A stretch of DNA of 64,000 nt from Anaspis maculata (GCA_949128115.1 OX421962.1:58755787-58819786), one strand, 5' to 3'; positions 45,071 to 57,773 are shown, counted from the stretch's first letter. The notes: a model not told the origin generated them from the sequence alone. Program-made: numbers and translations.

Positions 45071-46630
45071 ACATTGCAAAGCAGACCTTGCCAGAAGAAG
45101 TTCTAAGCGAGAAGTTCAAAGCCACGTAGGCCTGATGCCTGATGTGTAGTAGATAGGTGTATAGATAGGTATATACACCTATACGTGTAACGATTTTGAG
45201 ATATAACTTATTGGATTACCTGTTCGTGCGATTAATGGTCCTGGTTACTTGTTTCATGTTATAAAACAAGACAAGTGAGCGTCACCGTTTAGAACATAAA
45301 TTTGTCAAGGTACAAGAGCGCCAGACGATGTTCATGCGGCCACAATTAATAATTGAACATGCGCGAGAATGTTGTTAGCACACCTAATTACTCAAAACAT
45401 TTACATATAGGGATGTGGATACTGCTTGATGCTTTTATCTTTACGACTGCCGATTTCTATTTAAAAACCATGTTTCATGGTGCCCGCCATCTTCTGATTC
45501 TGAATTGTGTTGTTAATATTCAAATTGAATTACATGAAATACGGCCGAATGCAAATTATTCACACTGGTGTAGAATTTATGTTGTCTGGCATGTAACGTG
45601 CAACGTAACCGAATATGTGACGCTCTTATCGTTAACATGGGTCGGGAAAAGTGGTTTGAGTAGTTTGTAAGTAGTAATGGACACACTTGAGAGGAGAATA
45701 TTACGTTGGTACATACCCTACACCTAGAATTTATATGAATGCAGTCGTTGTACCAGAAATACATTCAAGAAGTTCTTACTTATTCCGCGCGATAAGCAAA
45801 ATTCACGTTCACGTTAGTAGTTAGGTGTTGAAATAAAATTTTCATCAAATGGAGCGACTGAGTTGGCTGAATGACTGATGATGTATATTTTGACAGCAAA
45901 GCCGTCTTCAAATGTAAATTCTGTTGATCGCATATTTCTCCGCTTTTTTGTCCCATAGCCTTGTGAAAGCGTACGACCACAGATTACCCTGACCAAAAAA
46001 TGAAAAACTCAGAAAGGGAACCGTTGACTTTTATGATTCACTAACTTGACAGCCATATCGATACCTGTCGGCCAAAACATCGTAAGCAACACAAATACAT
46101 TTTTTCGGGAAACCTCTTTTTCTGTGGAGCGAAATCGGCCTGAAAAGTCGTCGTTTTTTTTTTGAAGGTATAACAGCACCAAACCTTATAGGTCTTATAG
46201 AGAATCAAATTCCACGTATGTATGGTCATTTTGGGGATGATCTTGTGGTAGGGACCTTTTTTATGGGTAAAAAACCTCAAAAATTGAAAATGAGCAGTTC
46301 AGCATTCACAACGTTATATTCCTGGATCCAGTTGAGCTATCGGTCTGTTCTTTTTTTTAAATAAAAGTACATGGAAAAACCTTTCCAATGGTACATCACT
46401 GACTAAAGATAATTGTTCACAAACGTTTTTATAGAACAATAAACATTATATTGACCAACAATGCAGTTCCTTTTTGACCATGCGAAGAACTTCTTTCCTC
46501 GTAGGAATTTTTAGATACAACCTGCGAGGAAAATGAAGCCGAAATATCAGAAAAAATTTTAAAGAAAGTTTCATTGATCTAGGCCGTATAGTTTGTCAGT
46601 TATGAATTTTTTTCTGGCGCATTGAGTTGG
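45071..46630. other. Unassigned sequence
   Basis: Several short frames but no domain, splice-bounded exon or repeat pair recognised. Confidence 0.4.
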
Positions 46631-46719
46631 AACGTCGCCCGGCGTATGCTTGCGCTGTGCCGCGTTCACTGTTTGTTATGCGTCGATTTACTGTATGCAA
46701 GCACACGCCAGGCGACGTC
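46631..46719. repeat. GC-rich hairpin
   Basis: AACGTCGCCCGGCGTATGCT plus TGC (46631-46653) pairs with its complement at 46697-46719 (three mismatches in 23), with a loop of about 43 bp. It lies in a locally CpG-richer stretch (46.6-47.4 kb). Confidence 0.65.
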
Positions 46720-48456
46720 TCTGGTGTGAATTAGTTGTGTTTTTGTTCACTTTGCTGTCCTCTCGTTGCCCTTCAGCCATGTGATTCAACTTGGGTCTGC
46801 ACAGGTACCAATTTTTCTTCCGTCTTCCTCTTAAAAATCAACAATTAAGTAACAAGGACAAGCTTTCCGTCAGCAGCGTAGGTCTTCATGTCGGAACTGT
46901 GTCATGTCTAGGACTCAGAATCATAGAAGACTCTCAGAATTAAGACTGACTGACATTCGTGCATATCACAATGACACTGACTGAATTTGCCGTGGCCATG
47001 GTGACACTTGCAATCCGCATGACTTTGTCTGCTTCAGCGCGCAAGCGCACCTTGGGCTGAAATAGTCTATTCGCTCCGTGCACGACGCCAGCGTCACCTA
47101 GCGTACGCAGCTTTGTAGGCGCGAAACGTCACTCACGTCCTAAAGTACAGATCGCTGAACTGTTATAAATGACAGATCGCTGGCTGGACTGTCATTATTT
47201 TGTGGATTGTGGTTAAGTGCTCCAGATGGGTAGACCGCTTACTGCCGAAAACTTTAGCGTCGAAATATACAGCGTCCACGCAGAAATGACGGGAATCGTG
47301 CCCTTTTCATGTCCCTTCCCGAACGGATGGAAAAGCTTTTCGAGCCAGCAACAGTGCTTAGTGGCTCAGTGCGTAGATCCTAGTGCTAGGACACGACAAT
47401 ACAAGCCATGCAGAGAGGCAATGCTTTGACCAGCAGTCGGTGCCGCTGTTTCAAATTTAGATCAGAATTTATCATAGACCTGAATTTATAGCAAATGTCA
47501 AATGTACATTCGGGATGGGTATTTACTTGAGATTTTTTTTTAAAATCGAAACTAACTATAGGCCTCAAGTAAGAGTAAGAATTTTGAAATTTTCCTAATA
47601 CAGTTAGCCTACAGCGTCTGGAGGCCATATTTGCGATTTATGAATCATCTATATGCGCAAAATTCAACAGTAGTGCCCAGCAACAAAATATCTTTTTTGC
47701 GTAAAAAAAATTAAGGAGAATAAGGTCAGAAAATTTGATACAAAAATATGGATTATTAGATACGTACCTATCCACATAACAAACCAGCGAGTTTGAGCAC
47801 GATAATTTTTTCAATCATCTCTTTTGCTTATAAAAAATGTACAAATTGAAGTATCTAAAATTCTGTAGAAACTGTATTACACTGCACAATTTTTGGGACA
47901 ATCTGCCAAAATAGTGTCAAAAAACAACGAACTTGTTTGCTTGAATGAGAAATTGTTCCAAAAATTGTACAAGATGTATTAGTGCTTGAAGATCGAAACG
48001 ATTAATATGATTTTTGGTAGAAACCGCCTCTAAAAATTCCACGACACATAGGTATACACAATAATGATACCCTGCAGTTTATTTGCTGGTTGCTGCCAAG
48101 ATTTGGGGGTTAAAATTATTGTTTTCCCATCCGATCACTTGACATCCGAGTTACCCCGAGTCGTAAAAGGAAGCCAACTCTCGTCAAGGTCATCATCAAC
48201 TGACACTTCTGTAACGTTGACATAAACAACAATTAACAATAATACACTTCAGTCGGGTCTTCGAGGATTTCAGTTCATCCCTCCCAAACGGCGCTAGGCT
48301 AGGAACATGTCTACCAAAATCGTCTATGCCTACAAAAAAAAACGCTGATCAACAACAAAAAAGTGGATGGATAAAAAGTTGTCCATATATATCTGCAAGC
48401 TATTCCGATGCCTTATTTTCAGTTTCATGTATTAGGTACATGTATTACAGATAAGG
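46720..48456. other. Unassigned sequence, locally GC-richer at 46.9-47.4 kb
   Basis: A 70-codon frame at 47217-47429 lies in the GC-richer part, but I see no domain or splice support. The rest is AT-rich with nothing recognised. Confidence 0.35.
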
Positions 48457-48458
48457 TA

Positions 48459-48652
48459 CAGTGTTGGATAAAAGAATGGAAACACCTAGTCAACTTGTCA
48501 GTTTTTGAATTCGAATCACGGCAGTACAATCATGATTTGGGGAAAAAAGTTGCTCTCAAAGTATGAGGGAGGCATCTTTGGAAATGTGGAAGTATAAGTT
48601 GCTGTTTCAGAACTCATTAAACTGAAGTGTGCGATTCTTCTGTCCAACGCTG
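48459..48652. mobile_element. 194-bp Tc1-like MITE
   Basis: The left end CAGTGTTGGATAAAAGAATG and the reverse complement of the right end, CAGCGTTGGACAGAAGAATC, form imperfect TIRs. TA lies on both sides (48457-48458, 48653-48654). It shares its left half with the fragment at 24763. Confidence 0.78.
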
Positions 48653-48654
48653 TA

Positions 48655-49257
48655 CCATCATAACGAAGTTCGCTCGAGCTATTGGAAGACGCTCTGCAAG
48701 TAACAAGTGATCGGATAAATTTCTCCTCAAGTCGCCTATGATTCCTAAAAATCTGACGGAAAAACATGGCTACCAAGGAGACCGCTGCCTACTTTGACGA
48801 GAAATTTATTTGATCACTCTTCACCATCTCTTTACCTATATCGCAAAAACTACGTGTCATAAATAAAAAAATAAAACGAAATACCGCTATAGGTTTTGGT
48901 AGAGGTTTAATCCCATTTACGGTTCAATAAGCTTCGGCGCGTTTCATCACACTGCACAGATTAAATTGCATTATCTACTAACTGCAAAGATGGAAAGGTT
49001 AACAGCACATTCGTTATTGATTTTAAACTCTGTTGTGTTAATGTCAAATATACACAATTGTCGCCCTGATACACGTCGACGTCCCCAACGGGCTACGATT
49101 CTCATCCCAGTGTAAAACTGGCTCGGCCTGTCAGATATGGAATTGGGGATGACAGTTGATGATTCAGTTTTAACGTTGCTTCCAAGATTTGAGGCAACAA
49201 AAAAGTCAAATGTGGAACGCAAATGCTCAAACATATATGCCGTTCACGTTTTAAATC
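48655..49257. other. Unassigned sequence
   Basis: No feature recognised. Confidence 0.4.
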
Positions 49258-49413
49258 CAGTAAAATGACTGACTTGGAGCAAAAATAAAGTGACAAGCTG
49301 GGGGGCTACGGCACTTGCAAAGTTTTGAAGCAAAACTATCAGCGGCCATCAGCCGTATCCTCCCAGCCCTCCAGCTTGTCACTTTATTTTTGCTCCAAAA
49401 AGTCATTCTACTG
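49258..49413. mobile_element. 156-bp hairpin MITE
   Basis: The ends CAGTA(A/G)AATGACT are inverted. Inside, a perfect 27-bp pair (49274-49300 / 49371-49397) begins TGGAGCAAAAATAAAGTGAC. The CAGT-type end could fit a hAT MITE, but I found no clear 8-bp TSD. Confidence 0.78.
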
Positions 49414-49565
49414 AAAATAAAAAAGTAAACGGGTTATAGGTACTATATTCAATCTACGGCGCCCACCAGAAGTAAGACTATTTCTGTTAGCGCTAGCCTG
49501 TGATGTCAAAACGGTTGTATTTTGAAAACATGATAATGGTTTTTATTACTAGGTACTAGGCTAGG

Positions 49566-50936
49566 TAATTAGGACGTAGTAATATAGCACACGACTGGTT
49601 TCATTCAACGAACGAATGTGACAATACGTGTTATTAACTACTATTATATCTACTTCACCCTGAGAATCGCTCAGAAATTGTGAATTCTGGCTGCGAAAAA
49701 TAGAAACGTTTGACAGGTGACACTTCCGCACTGACGTTTGCGTACCTCTACTGGCAATAAATTGTTCCTATTGGTTGAAAAACAGTATCAAAATTCATAT
49801 TATTATCTCCATCAGAGCACTGCTTTCGAAGTAACAATGAATCCGAGAATGAATCCATTAGTAACGCAAAGTCGATAAAAGTAATTCACTTTTGTCTACC
49901 GGTTGTGTTTAACAGTATATTATTATAGCGAAGAGTACTTTCGAAGGGAGGAGTGTGATAACGTGTTACTGAAAGAGTGTAATAAACTGTTTAATCTACT
50001 TTGCTCTTATAATTGCTCGCGGAAATTCGAAATTCTGAGTGCTAAAAATAGAAATGTTTGACAAGTGACACTTCGCGACTGACGTTCGCCTACCTTCTAG
50101 TAGCAATAAATTGCTTCTATTTTCTACTGGTTGAAAAGCAGTTCATCAATATGTTTCTTTTTGACACCGCTTTCAGTATCTGAAGTCTGAAAATGTCCAC
50201 TCTTAAGTAGATGAAATTATAACTTGCAGTAAGCTACGAAAGTAAAAACGTATATGTGCGCGACTTGTTCAAAGCCAGGGATCATTCAAAACTGCTTTCT
50301 CGAGGCGGTCGGCCAGACAACGCGCGAGAAGATGAATCAACAGTCGCGGACATGCGTTTCCACTTCCGTGGCTAACTCCAATTCATGTAATTCCAAAAAA
50401 TACCCGGCACTTTGCTTTACAAATGGATTCATGATTGCGAAAACAGTGCTCGAATGGAGCATATTATTAAACTGCTTTTTAACCAGCGGAATTAATGTAA
50501 TGCTAATAAAAGGTAGGCGAACGTCAGTGCCTAACCCTGGGTTCCACAAAAAAGATAATTCGAGATCAGTTGATTCGCGATTTTTGTTGTCAATTTGTAG
50601 CCTACTGATCAATGGAAATGCTGGTTTATCCGTTATTAATAGAAAGATGATGGGTCTAGTACAGATTCCAGGCATTTTTTGTGGTTAATCACCTAGCATT
50701 TAGTAGAAAAAAGTTCAGTTAATCTGCAATCAGCCTTGATCGCTGATCATCTCTTTTGTGGAACTGACGGTAAGTGTCACTTATCAAACGTTTCTATTTT
50801 TAGCAGCCAAAATTCACAATTTCTGGACGATTACAGCTGAAGAGTTCAAGATTTATTGTTACATTAAATTCGTTTAGTAAGACGTATTGTCACACGATTG
50901 GTTCTGGGACACGACGAGCTAGCTACGTCTTATTAC
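49566..50936. mobile_element. Inverted-repeat element with internal tandem copy
   Basis: The outer arms of about 140 bp (49566-49710, 50795-50936) share AGACGTAG, TGTGACAATACGT and CAGAAATTGTGAATT-type blocks in opposite orientation. A second direct copy of the inner arm (AAAATAGAAA(C/T)GTTTGACA..GTGACACTTC) lies at about 49990-50140. A 144-codon plus-strand frame at 50254-50688 sits in the middle, overlapped by a 112-codon minus-strand frame. Neither shows a recognisable domain. Confidence 0.6.
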
Positions 50937-50939
50937 ACT

Positions 50940-51250
50940 CGTATAATAATATACCATCAATACTAGTTCCTTGAAAAGGTCACCAAATCCAGCTACTTCA
51001 GTGTATCTTTAGTTATTATGACATTTTCATCTAACTACCTTATTTTTCAACTACCTAGACTTAGTCCTAGAGAAACCATCAAGCGCAGTTAGTAGGCCAA
51101 GGTATACGTAGCCATTCAAGATGTTCACGCCAAATACAGGTGCACCCGAATTCAGTACCTACTGCACTGGGGATGCGCAAGTGACCCTAAACTACACAAA
51201 TGATGTAATGACCGCTTATGAAAATTATTTTCAGAGGATTTATGGACATA
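50940..51250. other. Unassigned sequence
   Basis: Nothing recognised. Confidence 0.4.
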
Positions 51251-51785
51251 ATTGGGGTCTTCCACGGGTTTTGGGAGAAGAATGAATTCAAATACTAGAA
51301 CCTCGACTAGAATCATCGTGGAGCTCACGGTCACGGATTTTTTATTTACTTTTTTTTGAAAGGGGCGTTCATTCAGACCCCGAAAACAATACATAGAAAA
51401 TTTAACTTGACAAAGACGTACGAATATTGAGATTCCACTGCGAAACAGATGGCGCCACATGAGAATATAGCATTTTGTTGTCGAATGTCTTCGGCTGAAA
51501 GACGTCGTGTGGACAGGGAACAACGATTTTTTTTTCAAGTTTGTTTTTCTCCTTCTCGGCATTTCTTATGTCATAGAAGTTGCTGCATATATTTATTAGA
51601 ATCATTACATGTGAAAAAATCCGCTTACACAGCACAACACCCAGACCTGCTGCCCGGGAATCGAACCCGAGAGCTCAGCTTGCCGAGCGAACACGCAGTC
51701 CACTCGACTAGCGGGCCGTGGGGAACAACGACTTGAAGAACAATAAATGACAGCTTTCAAGTGATTGAAGTCTCAAACTATAACA
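51251..51785 (+). repeat. Dispersed repeat, copy 1 (interrupted by SINE)
   Basis: The blocks GGTCTTCCACGGGTTTTGG near 51257, the GACGCCAC/GGCGCCAC..TGAGA block near 51450, and AACAATAAATGA with TTCAAGTGATT..GAAGTCTC near 51740-51775 are shared in order with 59672-59896 plus 61328-61385. This copy is split by a SINE and the other by a palindromic element at nearly the same base. Confidence 0.75.
51527..51720 (-). mobile_element. tRNA-derived SINE, full-length copy 2
   Basis: A 194-bp insertion with a perfect 11-bp TSD, GGGAACAACGA (51516-51526 and 51721-51731). On the minus strand it has A box CTAGTCGAGTGGACTGCGTG, B box GGTTCGATTCC, the CAGCAGGTCTGGGTGTTGTG segment shared with 31000-31192, and a poly(A) tail (T run at 51527-51535 on plus). 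Length agrees with copy 1 to within one base, which defines the family unit. Confidence 0.9.
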
Positions 51786-53084
51786 TTCCATTATGGAGGA
51801 ACAGCTCTCCAAGGTTCGACTCTTTTCAATGTTTTTTATCAATAACTTTTGAACGGGTAAAGGTATTTGCCTCTAATTTGGTCGAGATATCACTTATTAC
51901 TTGCCTTTTTGTCAAGTTGTACAAAATCCAATTATTGATTCCAAAGGTGGGCACTCCTCAGGGCTCGGGAAAAAAAGTCGAATGTTGCAAAATTGAATGA
52001 GCAGGAGGTCTTCACATCAAATAGAGAAACTACGGTTTGTTCTGCGGTACTCACTACATTGTCCGACATTCTGTATAAGTTATTGATGAGATCTGACTGA
52101 GATAGTAAATTGGTCAAAACTCGCCATTGCCGCGTGCCGGTATACTTGCGCCATAACATCACGTCGAATTTTCAGACTGCGGATTTTTTATCCGATATCG
52201 AAACCGTATTATTGCCCATTCAACTTTGATAAAACTGTAGCATGTATAAGCAGCAAAGGTCGCGTCTGCATATTAAATTGGCCAATTGAGCATATTTAAA
52301 GATCAGTGAACTGTATGAGCATCTTTTGGTTGTTCTGTTCAACCACTGATTTTCGACCCGTTAACTTTGTAACAATATGCGTGTGATTATATAAACAAAT
52401 TTATTATGATCCAGCGCGCTTCCACAGAGAACTAAGATGTTCGCGGCTTGAAGCGTAGAAATTGTTGGCTTTGTGTAGGAAACCTCTCAAGTGTTGAGAA
52501 TAAGATTTTCCGTTTTACCGGTCTCCTCGTCTCGTGTGTGATTTATCAAAATCTCCCGAAGCAGGTGGTATTAAAAAGCCATTAATTTGAATTGCATGCT
52601 ACTATACTTTCTCTATAATTGTTTTCTGACAACAGGGGATAACATCGCAGACGATTTTTTGTTTCATGGAAAGTTCATTCCAATCTGTTCAACGTGTCCA
52701 AACTAAACAGTATAAATTCCTGTGACCGCTACAAATTAGTAGAGGGTGAAAATTTACAAAATCTTGTATTTTTTTCATTCCGATGACAATCATAATCCTT
52801 AAGAAAAGCAGTATTTTATTATATAGCAATCTTATGGCCGAGTTTATAGTCTCCAAATAAACATTATAAAAAATTTGCCCTCTATAGTCACTGACTTGAT
52901 AGTACAGGAAACAGGATCAATAAGGAAATAATCGCCAATAGGATGAAAATCGTCTTGAAATAATCTTCGCAGCCTATCAAATTGTGAATAGTTTGGTATA
53001 TCAACCGTTTTCTCTCTACAATATAATATAGTTCTCAAAATAGAGCATCTGGAAGTGAGAGCATTTTACATGTTTGCTGTTACA
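51786..53084. other. Unassigned sequence
   Basis: No gene or repeat structure recognised. Confidence 0.4.
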
Positions 53085-53088
53085 ATAC

Positions 53089-53606
53089 TGTTATGAGCGG
53101 CGATTCTGGATAACACGCGATCTTTCTAGACTCTTCCCGTTGGGTCGCAGTGTACAAGTGCGGAGCGTTCTGGTGTGTTCCAGAGCGCGCGTGTAGGCTT
53201 TTTCCCATGCAAGAGAATGGAGACTTCAGCAGTGGGTCAAGCTACATCTGTCCATTTTGGCGGAGACTCCACCATACCAGAACACACGAGAAGCACGCGA
53301 AAGGTGTGTGATTATTCGGGAGTCGTCCAGAAACCATTATGCCGGGTCACTATGGAATTTTGCTGGAGGATCATGGAAAGTTCGGGAACACTAATCGGAG
53401 GCATATACATATAAGCACCGTCCTCAGCGCGACAGTTAGTTATTGAATTGGAAGCGAACGAGTGCAATAGAAGCGAAGTTGTACCTGCGATATTTCCAAC
53501 CGTAAATAATTGTTGTCGTTCATTTATTGTAGTATGCAGTAATAAATAGTGTCTTATGAGACGATCGTCTCAATTATAGACGAACCCGTACGCAAAATAC
53601 GTAACA
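53089..53606 (+). mobile_element. Solo LTR of an LTR retrotransposon
   Basis: 518 bp, beginning TGTTATGAGCGG and ending CGTAACA (TG...CA), flanked by a 4-bp duplication ATAC (53085-53088, 53607-53610). A TATAAG box at 53410-53415 is followed by an initiator-like GACAGTTAGTT at 53431-53441 and an AATAAA at 53541-53546, giving a U3-R-U5 layout on the plus strand. No internal region adjoins it, so it most likely arose by LTR-LTR recombination. A truncated relative is at 62203. The lineage (Gypsy-type by 4-bp TSD) is a guess. Confidence 0.85.
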
Positions 53607-53782
53607 ATACATAAGATGTAAGGACTTTTTCTCAACATGACCTACAGGGTGAAATGTGTTTCGAAAATGATCGACAAACGAAATTACTCAAACGAAAACA
53701 AGTCGACCGATCTGACGTATCATTTCTGACACACCCCATATACATCATCACTCATCATCAGTCATCATCAGATATCAACAAG

Positions 53783-54457
53783 TATAGTATGCTCACCTGT
53801 ACTGTGATTCTAGTCGGCTGTGAGATTTTGTTTTAAAGTTTCCAAATCTGAACTATAGAAAATCCCCAAAACTTTGCGATTGGCTGCTCTGGCTTCATTT
53901 ATCGTTCGTCGTTCGGACCACTTTTGGAACGCATTTTTTACGCATATCCTCTGCAGATAGATGGAATATTTTTGCGGGACGTGATGTCTGACGCTTTTTT
54001 CCATTATATTGAAAAATGTAGCAAATTTTCGACCTGTTTTTAATTTTCGCCAATGAACAAATTAATCAAAGCAGCTTTGACATTTGACAGGTGTCAAAAA
54101 TATTTCTTACCTCTCGCAGCTTGTTCAACTTTAGGTTGATTCAAACTAAAAAAGTACTAGGCCTTCGTCCAAAAAAAAGAGGTCCCAGGGAATAATCAAT
54201 CTTTTCACCTCTTGCAGTCGAAAAGACACGACGAATCATGAAGAACTATTGGCAAGACAAGGATCCCAGCAAGCCTGCAGTTGCTGCAGGATTAACGTAT
54301 AAAAAGTTGATTAAACCGAATTTCAAGAAACCCAGCCGCTCAAAGTTGCGTATTGTGCCGAGATTCATGTGAGTACCTTCAGTTTGTAATTCACTTCCGT
54401 TTTGGAGCTTGGCGGAATGAGTTTTGGTCGGCCTTGAATGGCCGCCGTCAAGATGAC

Positions 54458-54543
<86 letters not shown>

Positions 54544-54861
54544 AGCACATTCAACAGGAGCAAAGTCCTATTGAATGACTTAAACTGACTATGACTATTG
54601 ACTATGATTTAAATTGAAGGCGGCCCCGTAGGGTTTTGGTGTCTATAAATGATGGTAATACAGCTCTGCGCCCCTATAGTGGCATTTCCACACACGACAA
54701 GGTTCAGTTTTTCAAGATTTTGATATCAATTTGATAAGAAATATAACTTTTTACTTCCAGAGAAGTCAGTTTCACACCAGGTAAAAAGGCGGCAAGCCTA
54801 CAATGCTAAAGTAGAAAATTTGCCCACCAACTTGAGTTACAGTACAAGTGAACCTACTATA
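53783..54861. mobile_element. 1.08-kb member of the TATAGTAGGTTCAC TIR family
   Basis: The left end has TATAGTATGCTCACC, then GTGATTCTAGTCGGCTGTGA. The right end, read in reverse, gives TATAGTAGGTTCAC, then GGGCAAATTTTC and TAGCATTGTAGGCTTG, matching the left part of the 393-bp element at 18121-18513. This longer version carries about 0.7 kb of extra sequence including the TTA microsatellite. A 64-codon minus-strand frame at 53810-54004 shows no recognisable domain. It may be closer to the parental element. Confidence 0.72.
54458..54541 (+). repeat. (TTA)28 microsatellite
   Basis: 84 bp of uninterrupted trinucleotide repeat. Poly-Leu, poly-Ile and similar frames through it are artefacts. Confidence 0.98.
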
Positions 54862-55415
54862 GTAAGGAAATAATGCAGCAAATCATGAAGGTCTACGTAC
54901 ATAGACGTTTGATGCAATTTTAGTGGAATGCTTGGATCATGATAGTTCCATGATAGGACCATGATAGTAGAATGATTGATGATATAATTCTGATCTTGTG
55001 TAGTTAATTATTATGTATGCTTAAAATAATCTCATCAGACAGGCAGGCACAATCTCAACCTACCTAGGGGGTCGACGCCACCTAGTAGTTCACGTCGAAA
55101 GATGATGCCGCCCTTGATGTAAGTAGGTACTTATTTATCAACAATCTACCACTTTTTCGGCTTTCTCCCGTTCATTGAATTTGAATATTTTGATAAGATT
55201 AAGATATTTTCTTCATCGTTTATGTTGCCAAGATTACCTTAGGCCACTTCATTTTTTCCAACAATGGGTCATCAAGGTTATACATTTGTAATTTTTGGCG
55301 TTTGTAGTTTTATGAAACGGGCCCTGGTATTTGCGATGTCACTAGTTGTAGTTTAATGAAACTTGACAGCAGGTGCACAGTGTTTGCAACCTTCCATGGT
55401 TTGCAAACTAACCTA
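54862..55415. other. Unassigned sequence
   Basis: Nothing recognised. Confidence 0.4.
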
Positions 55416-55428
55416 GGCTTAACTACAG

Positions 55429-55787
55429 AGGAGCTTGTGGTCTGGTGGTCAGAGCGTTCGACTGCCATGCCAGAGGTCGCGGTTTCGATCTCCGCCGGAG
55501 ACGGTCGGATTTTCGCCTCGAAAACAAGCTTCTCGATTTAGTTGGAATGCTTGCTAAATGCAAGACGCGCCATGTGTCGCATAGCACGTGAAATACGACC
55601 GATGGTGCTAACCCCATGCGATGTCGGTGGTCGTTAAAAATCCCTACCCTGTGTCGGTGCCAGGGATCACGTCGGAGCACACAGGGGTTTGGCAAAATTT
55701 CCGGTATAGTGGAGGAAAGCATTCACCGGCGTCGGTGTTGGGCCTCGTTGCGGAAATGAGTCGACGTTAAATAAACGAAAAAAAAAG
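55429..55787 (+). mobile_element. tRNA-derived SINE of a third family
   Basis: The head carries an A box (TGGTCTGGTGGTCAGAGCG) and B box (GGTTTCGATCTCC). A GC-rich body of about 290 bp ends TAAATAAACG plus an A run. The flanks GGCTTAACTACAG (55416-55428) and GGCTAAATTACAG (55788-55800) agree at 11 of 13 positions, a plausible aged TSD. Its body differs from those of the SINEs at 1586, 31000 and 51527. Confidence 0.8.
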
Positions 55788-55800
55788 GGCTAAATTACAG

Positions 55801-57771
55801 TGAATTTAATTAAACCGTTCAAATAACAAAGAAAAAATGAACCTTCACACCCTGTATCTTTCTGAACAAGCGAGTGAGAGGCATATTGTCATATATTTTC
55901 CAAATCAGAACGATGAGGAGAATATCTTTTCACAATATTCAATGCTAAATCTGAACCACCCTGTATTAGGAATATTAGTGAAATTTTATGTAAAAAAAGT
56001 ATGCGAGTTTAAACCGTTTTAAAGGTCTTTGAGTTCTCTTTATTACTGTCTAGTCCTTTCTAATTTGAAAGTCTGTTGTTCGAGAATTGAAGCGAAAAAT
56101 AATGGAAACAGATTTGTACTGTGAATTTGACTGATAATTACGGTTTCCAATTTATCGTTGTCTCCTCGGTTGTCTCTTTCTACCGTGATGTCATGCGTGA
56201 AGGCGGATCCGCAAAGTCACGTTTTGACACATGACGTTTCGTTTCTGACGTTTCGCGTTGTGAGAGGTTTTGTACACTACTCTTTTTTGTTTTGAGAAAT
56301 AATGTTAGCGAGTTTTGTGGAGTTGTGAAAAAATTGCTTCTACTAAGAATGATAGATTTTTCGGTTTGATGCGTTTGTTGACCATGTCGAACAAGTCTCA
56401 AAACATATTCCCGAACTCGTTCTCAAATAAAAAACTACGCAATCATAAAGATTATCCAAAGAACTTCAAAATGACGTAGCACTAGACCCCTATTGTCATT
56501 TAAATTTTTTGGAAAGGTAGTAATCCCGGCTACGGTGGTGAAATACCATTACTAAAGCTATGATATTTAAATACCCCCCTCGGAAATAAAATCGACTTGT
56601 CTCGGATTTTTCTTTTCTTTTAACGCCAGTTCTCTCAAAAACTGGGGTCGGAACTTTTCGTTGGGCCACCCTGTGTATGACTTTTGTTTGACACCGAACA
56701 AAAATTTGATTCCATGGTTGTGTGATCGGCCATGCTGTCCGAGTTAGTGTCCCACACATCTAATTGATTTCACTGTGGAAAATCACTTTATCCAATCCTA
56801 TTGTATAATATTGCACGCATTATCACGCGCATAATACATGCCTGCATTTTTCAATAAGACTGGATAAATCATAGCATTCTACTCGCGGGTAATGACTATT
56901 ACTCATTCGGATGCTTTACGACACTCGCCAAGGCTCGTGTCGGCAAACTGCATCCTATGAGTAAGAAGCAATCATTGCCCGCTTGTTGAATGATACACGG
57001 CTGAACGTGCCTACACACTGGTACACAGTATACACAGGATTTTCCTGTAAAACTTTGTGCTAGCATTTCGAGAAGTTACCTAAGACCTAGCTGCACAAAT
57101 AAATTCTTGAATTATGCACGTAAATGCACAATAAAAGGATATTGCAATTCTTTGATGCTTGATGGAACCCACTCAAGAGTGCTTCGCTCGTTCCCATGAG
57201 TGGAAACTGGGCAGATAAAATTTCTAGTTTCAAATAAATCTCGAAAAGCGCGGCATTTGACTAAATCTAAAAAAAAACACATAAACGCTGGTGGTTCTAT
57301 TGTGTTTTCGTAGAACGGAGAACGTCGAAAGTACTTTTACCATGCTGCACTTTTTTTATTTCAATTACGTACTTGAATATCAGATGGTTCACGTTCTACT
57401 TACTAAGTGTACTTTATTCTTTATTAATAGGTAGGTACTAATTAATGGGTGATTACATAAAAGTTTTCTTTTTGTGCATATTCATAGAGGATGGATTACT
57501 CATCAGTAGAAAGCAAAAGGTGGTGGTGTGCAAAACTATACATGTCTTTCCGTTTAAAGATCTGTTCAAAATGAAGCATGTTCCAGATTTTGGAATAGTT
57601 CTAGTCAAAAAGGTAGTCAATGGTATTTTAATTTTATTGGCCCTATTGCCGTCTATCTTATTGATGATGGCACGTAGGTGCTGGTCTTCTGATGATTGAG
57701 GATTGAGTTGAAACTTTGCATGGCCCGTGGCTGAGCCCGTGGCACTTAAAAGTCTTAAAACCCCTTGGATA
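55801..57771. other. Unassigned sequence with stray ACCCTGTA termini
   Basis: CACCCTGTAT at about 55848 and 55966 and CCACCCTGTG at about 56667 look like right ends of the ACAGGGTG class without clear partners. No coding exons recognised. Confidence 0.4.
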
Positions 57772-57773
57772 TA

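Noticed and set aside
50254..50688. 144-codon plus-strand frame
   Set aside because: It lies inside an inverted-repeat element and is overlapped antisense by a 112-codon frame. No recognisable domain or splice context, so not called as a gene.
54246..54563. Frames encoding poly-Ile or poly-Leu
   Set aside because: Produced entirely by the (TTA)28 microsatellite.
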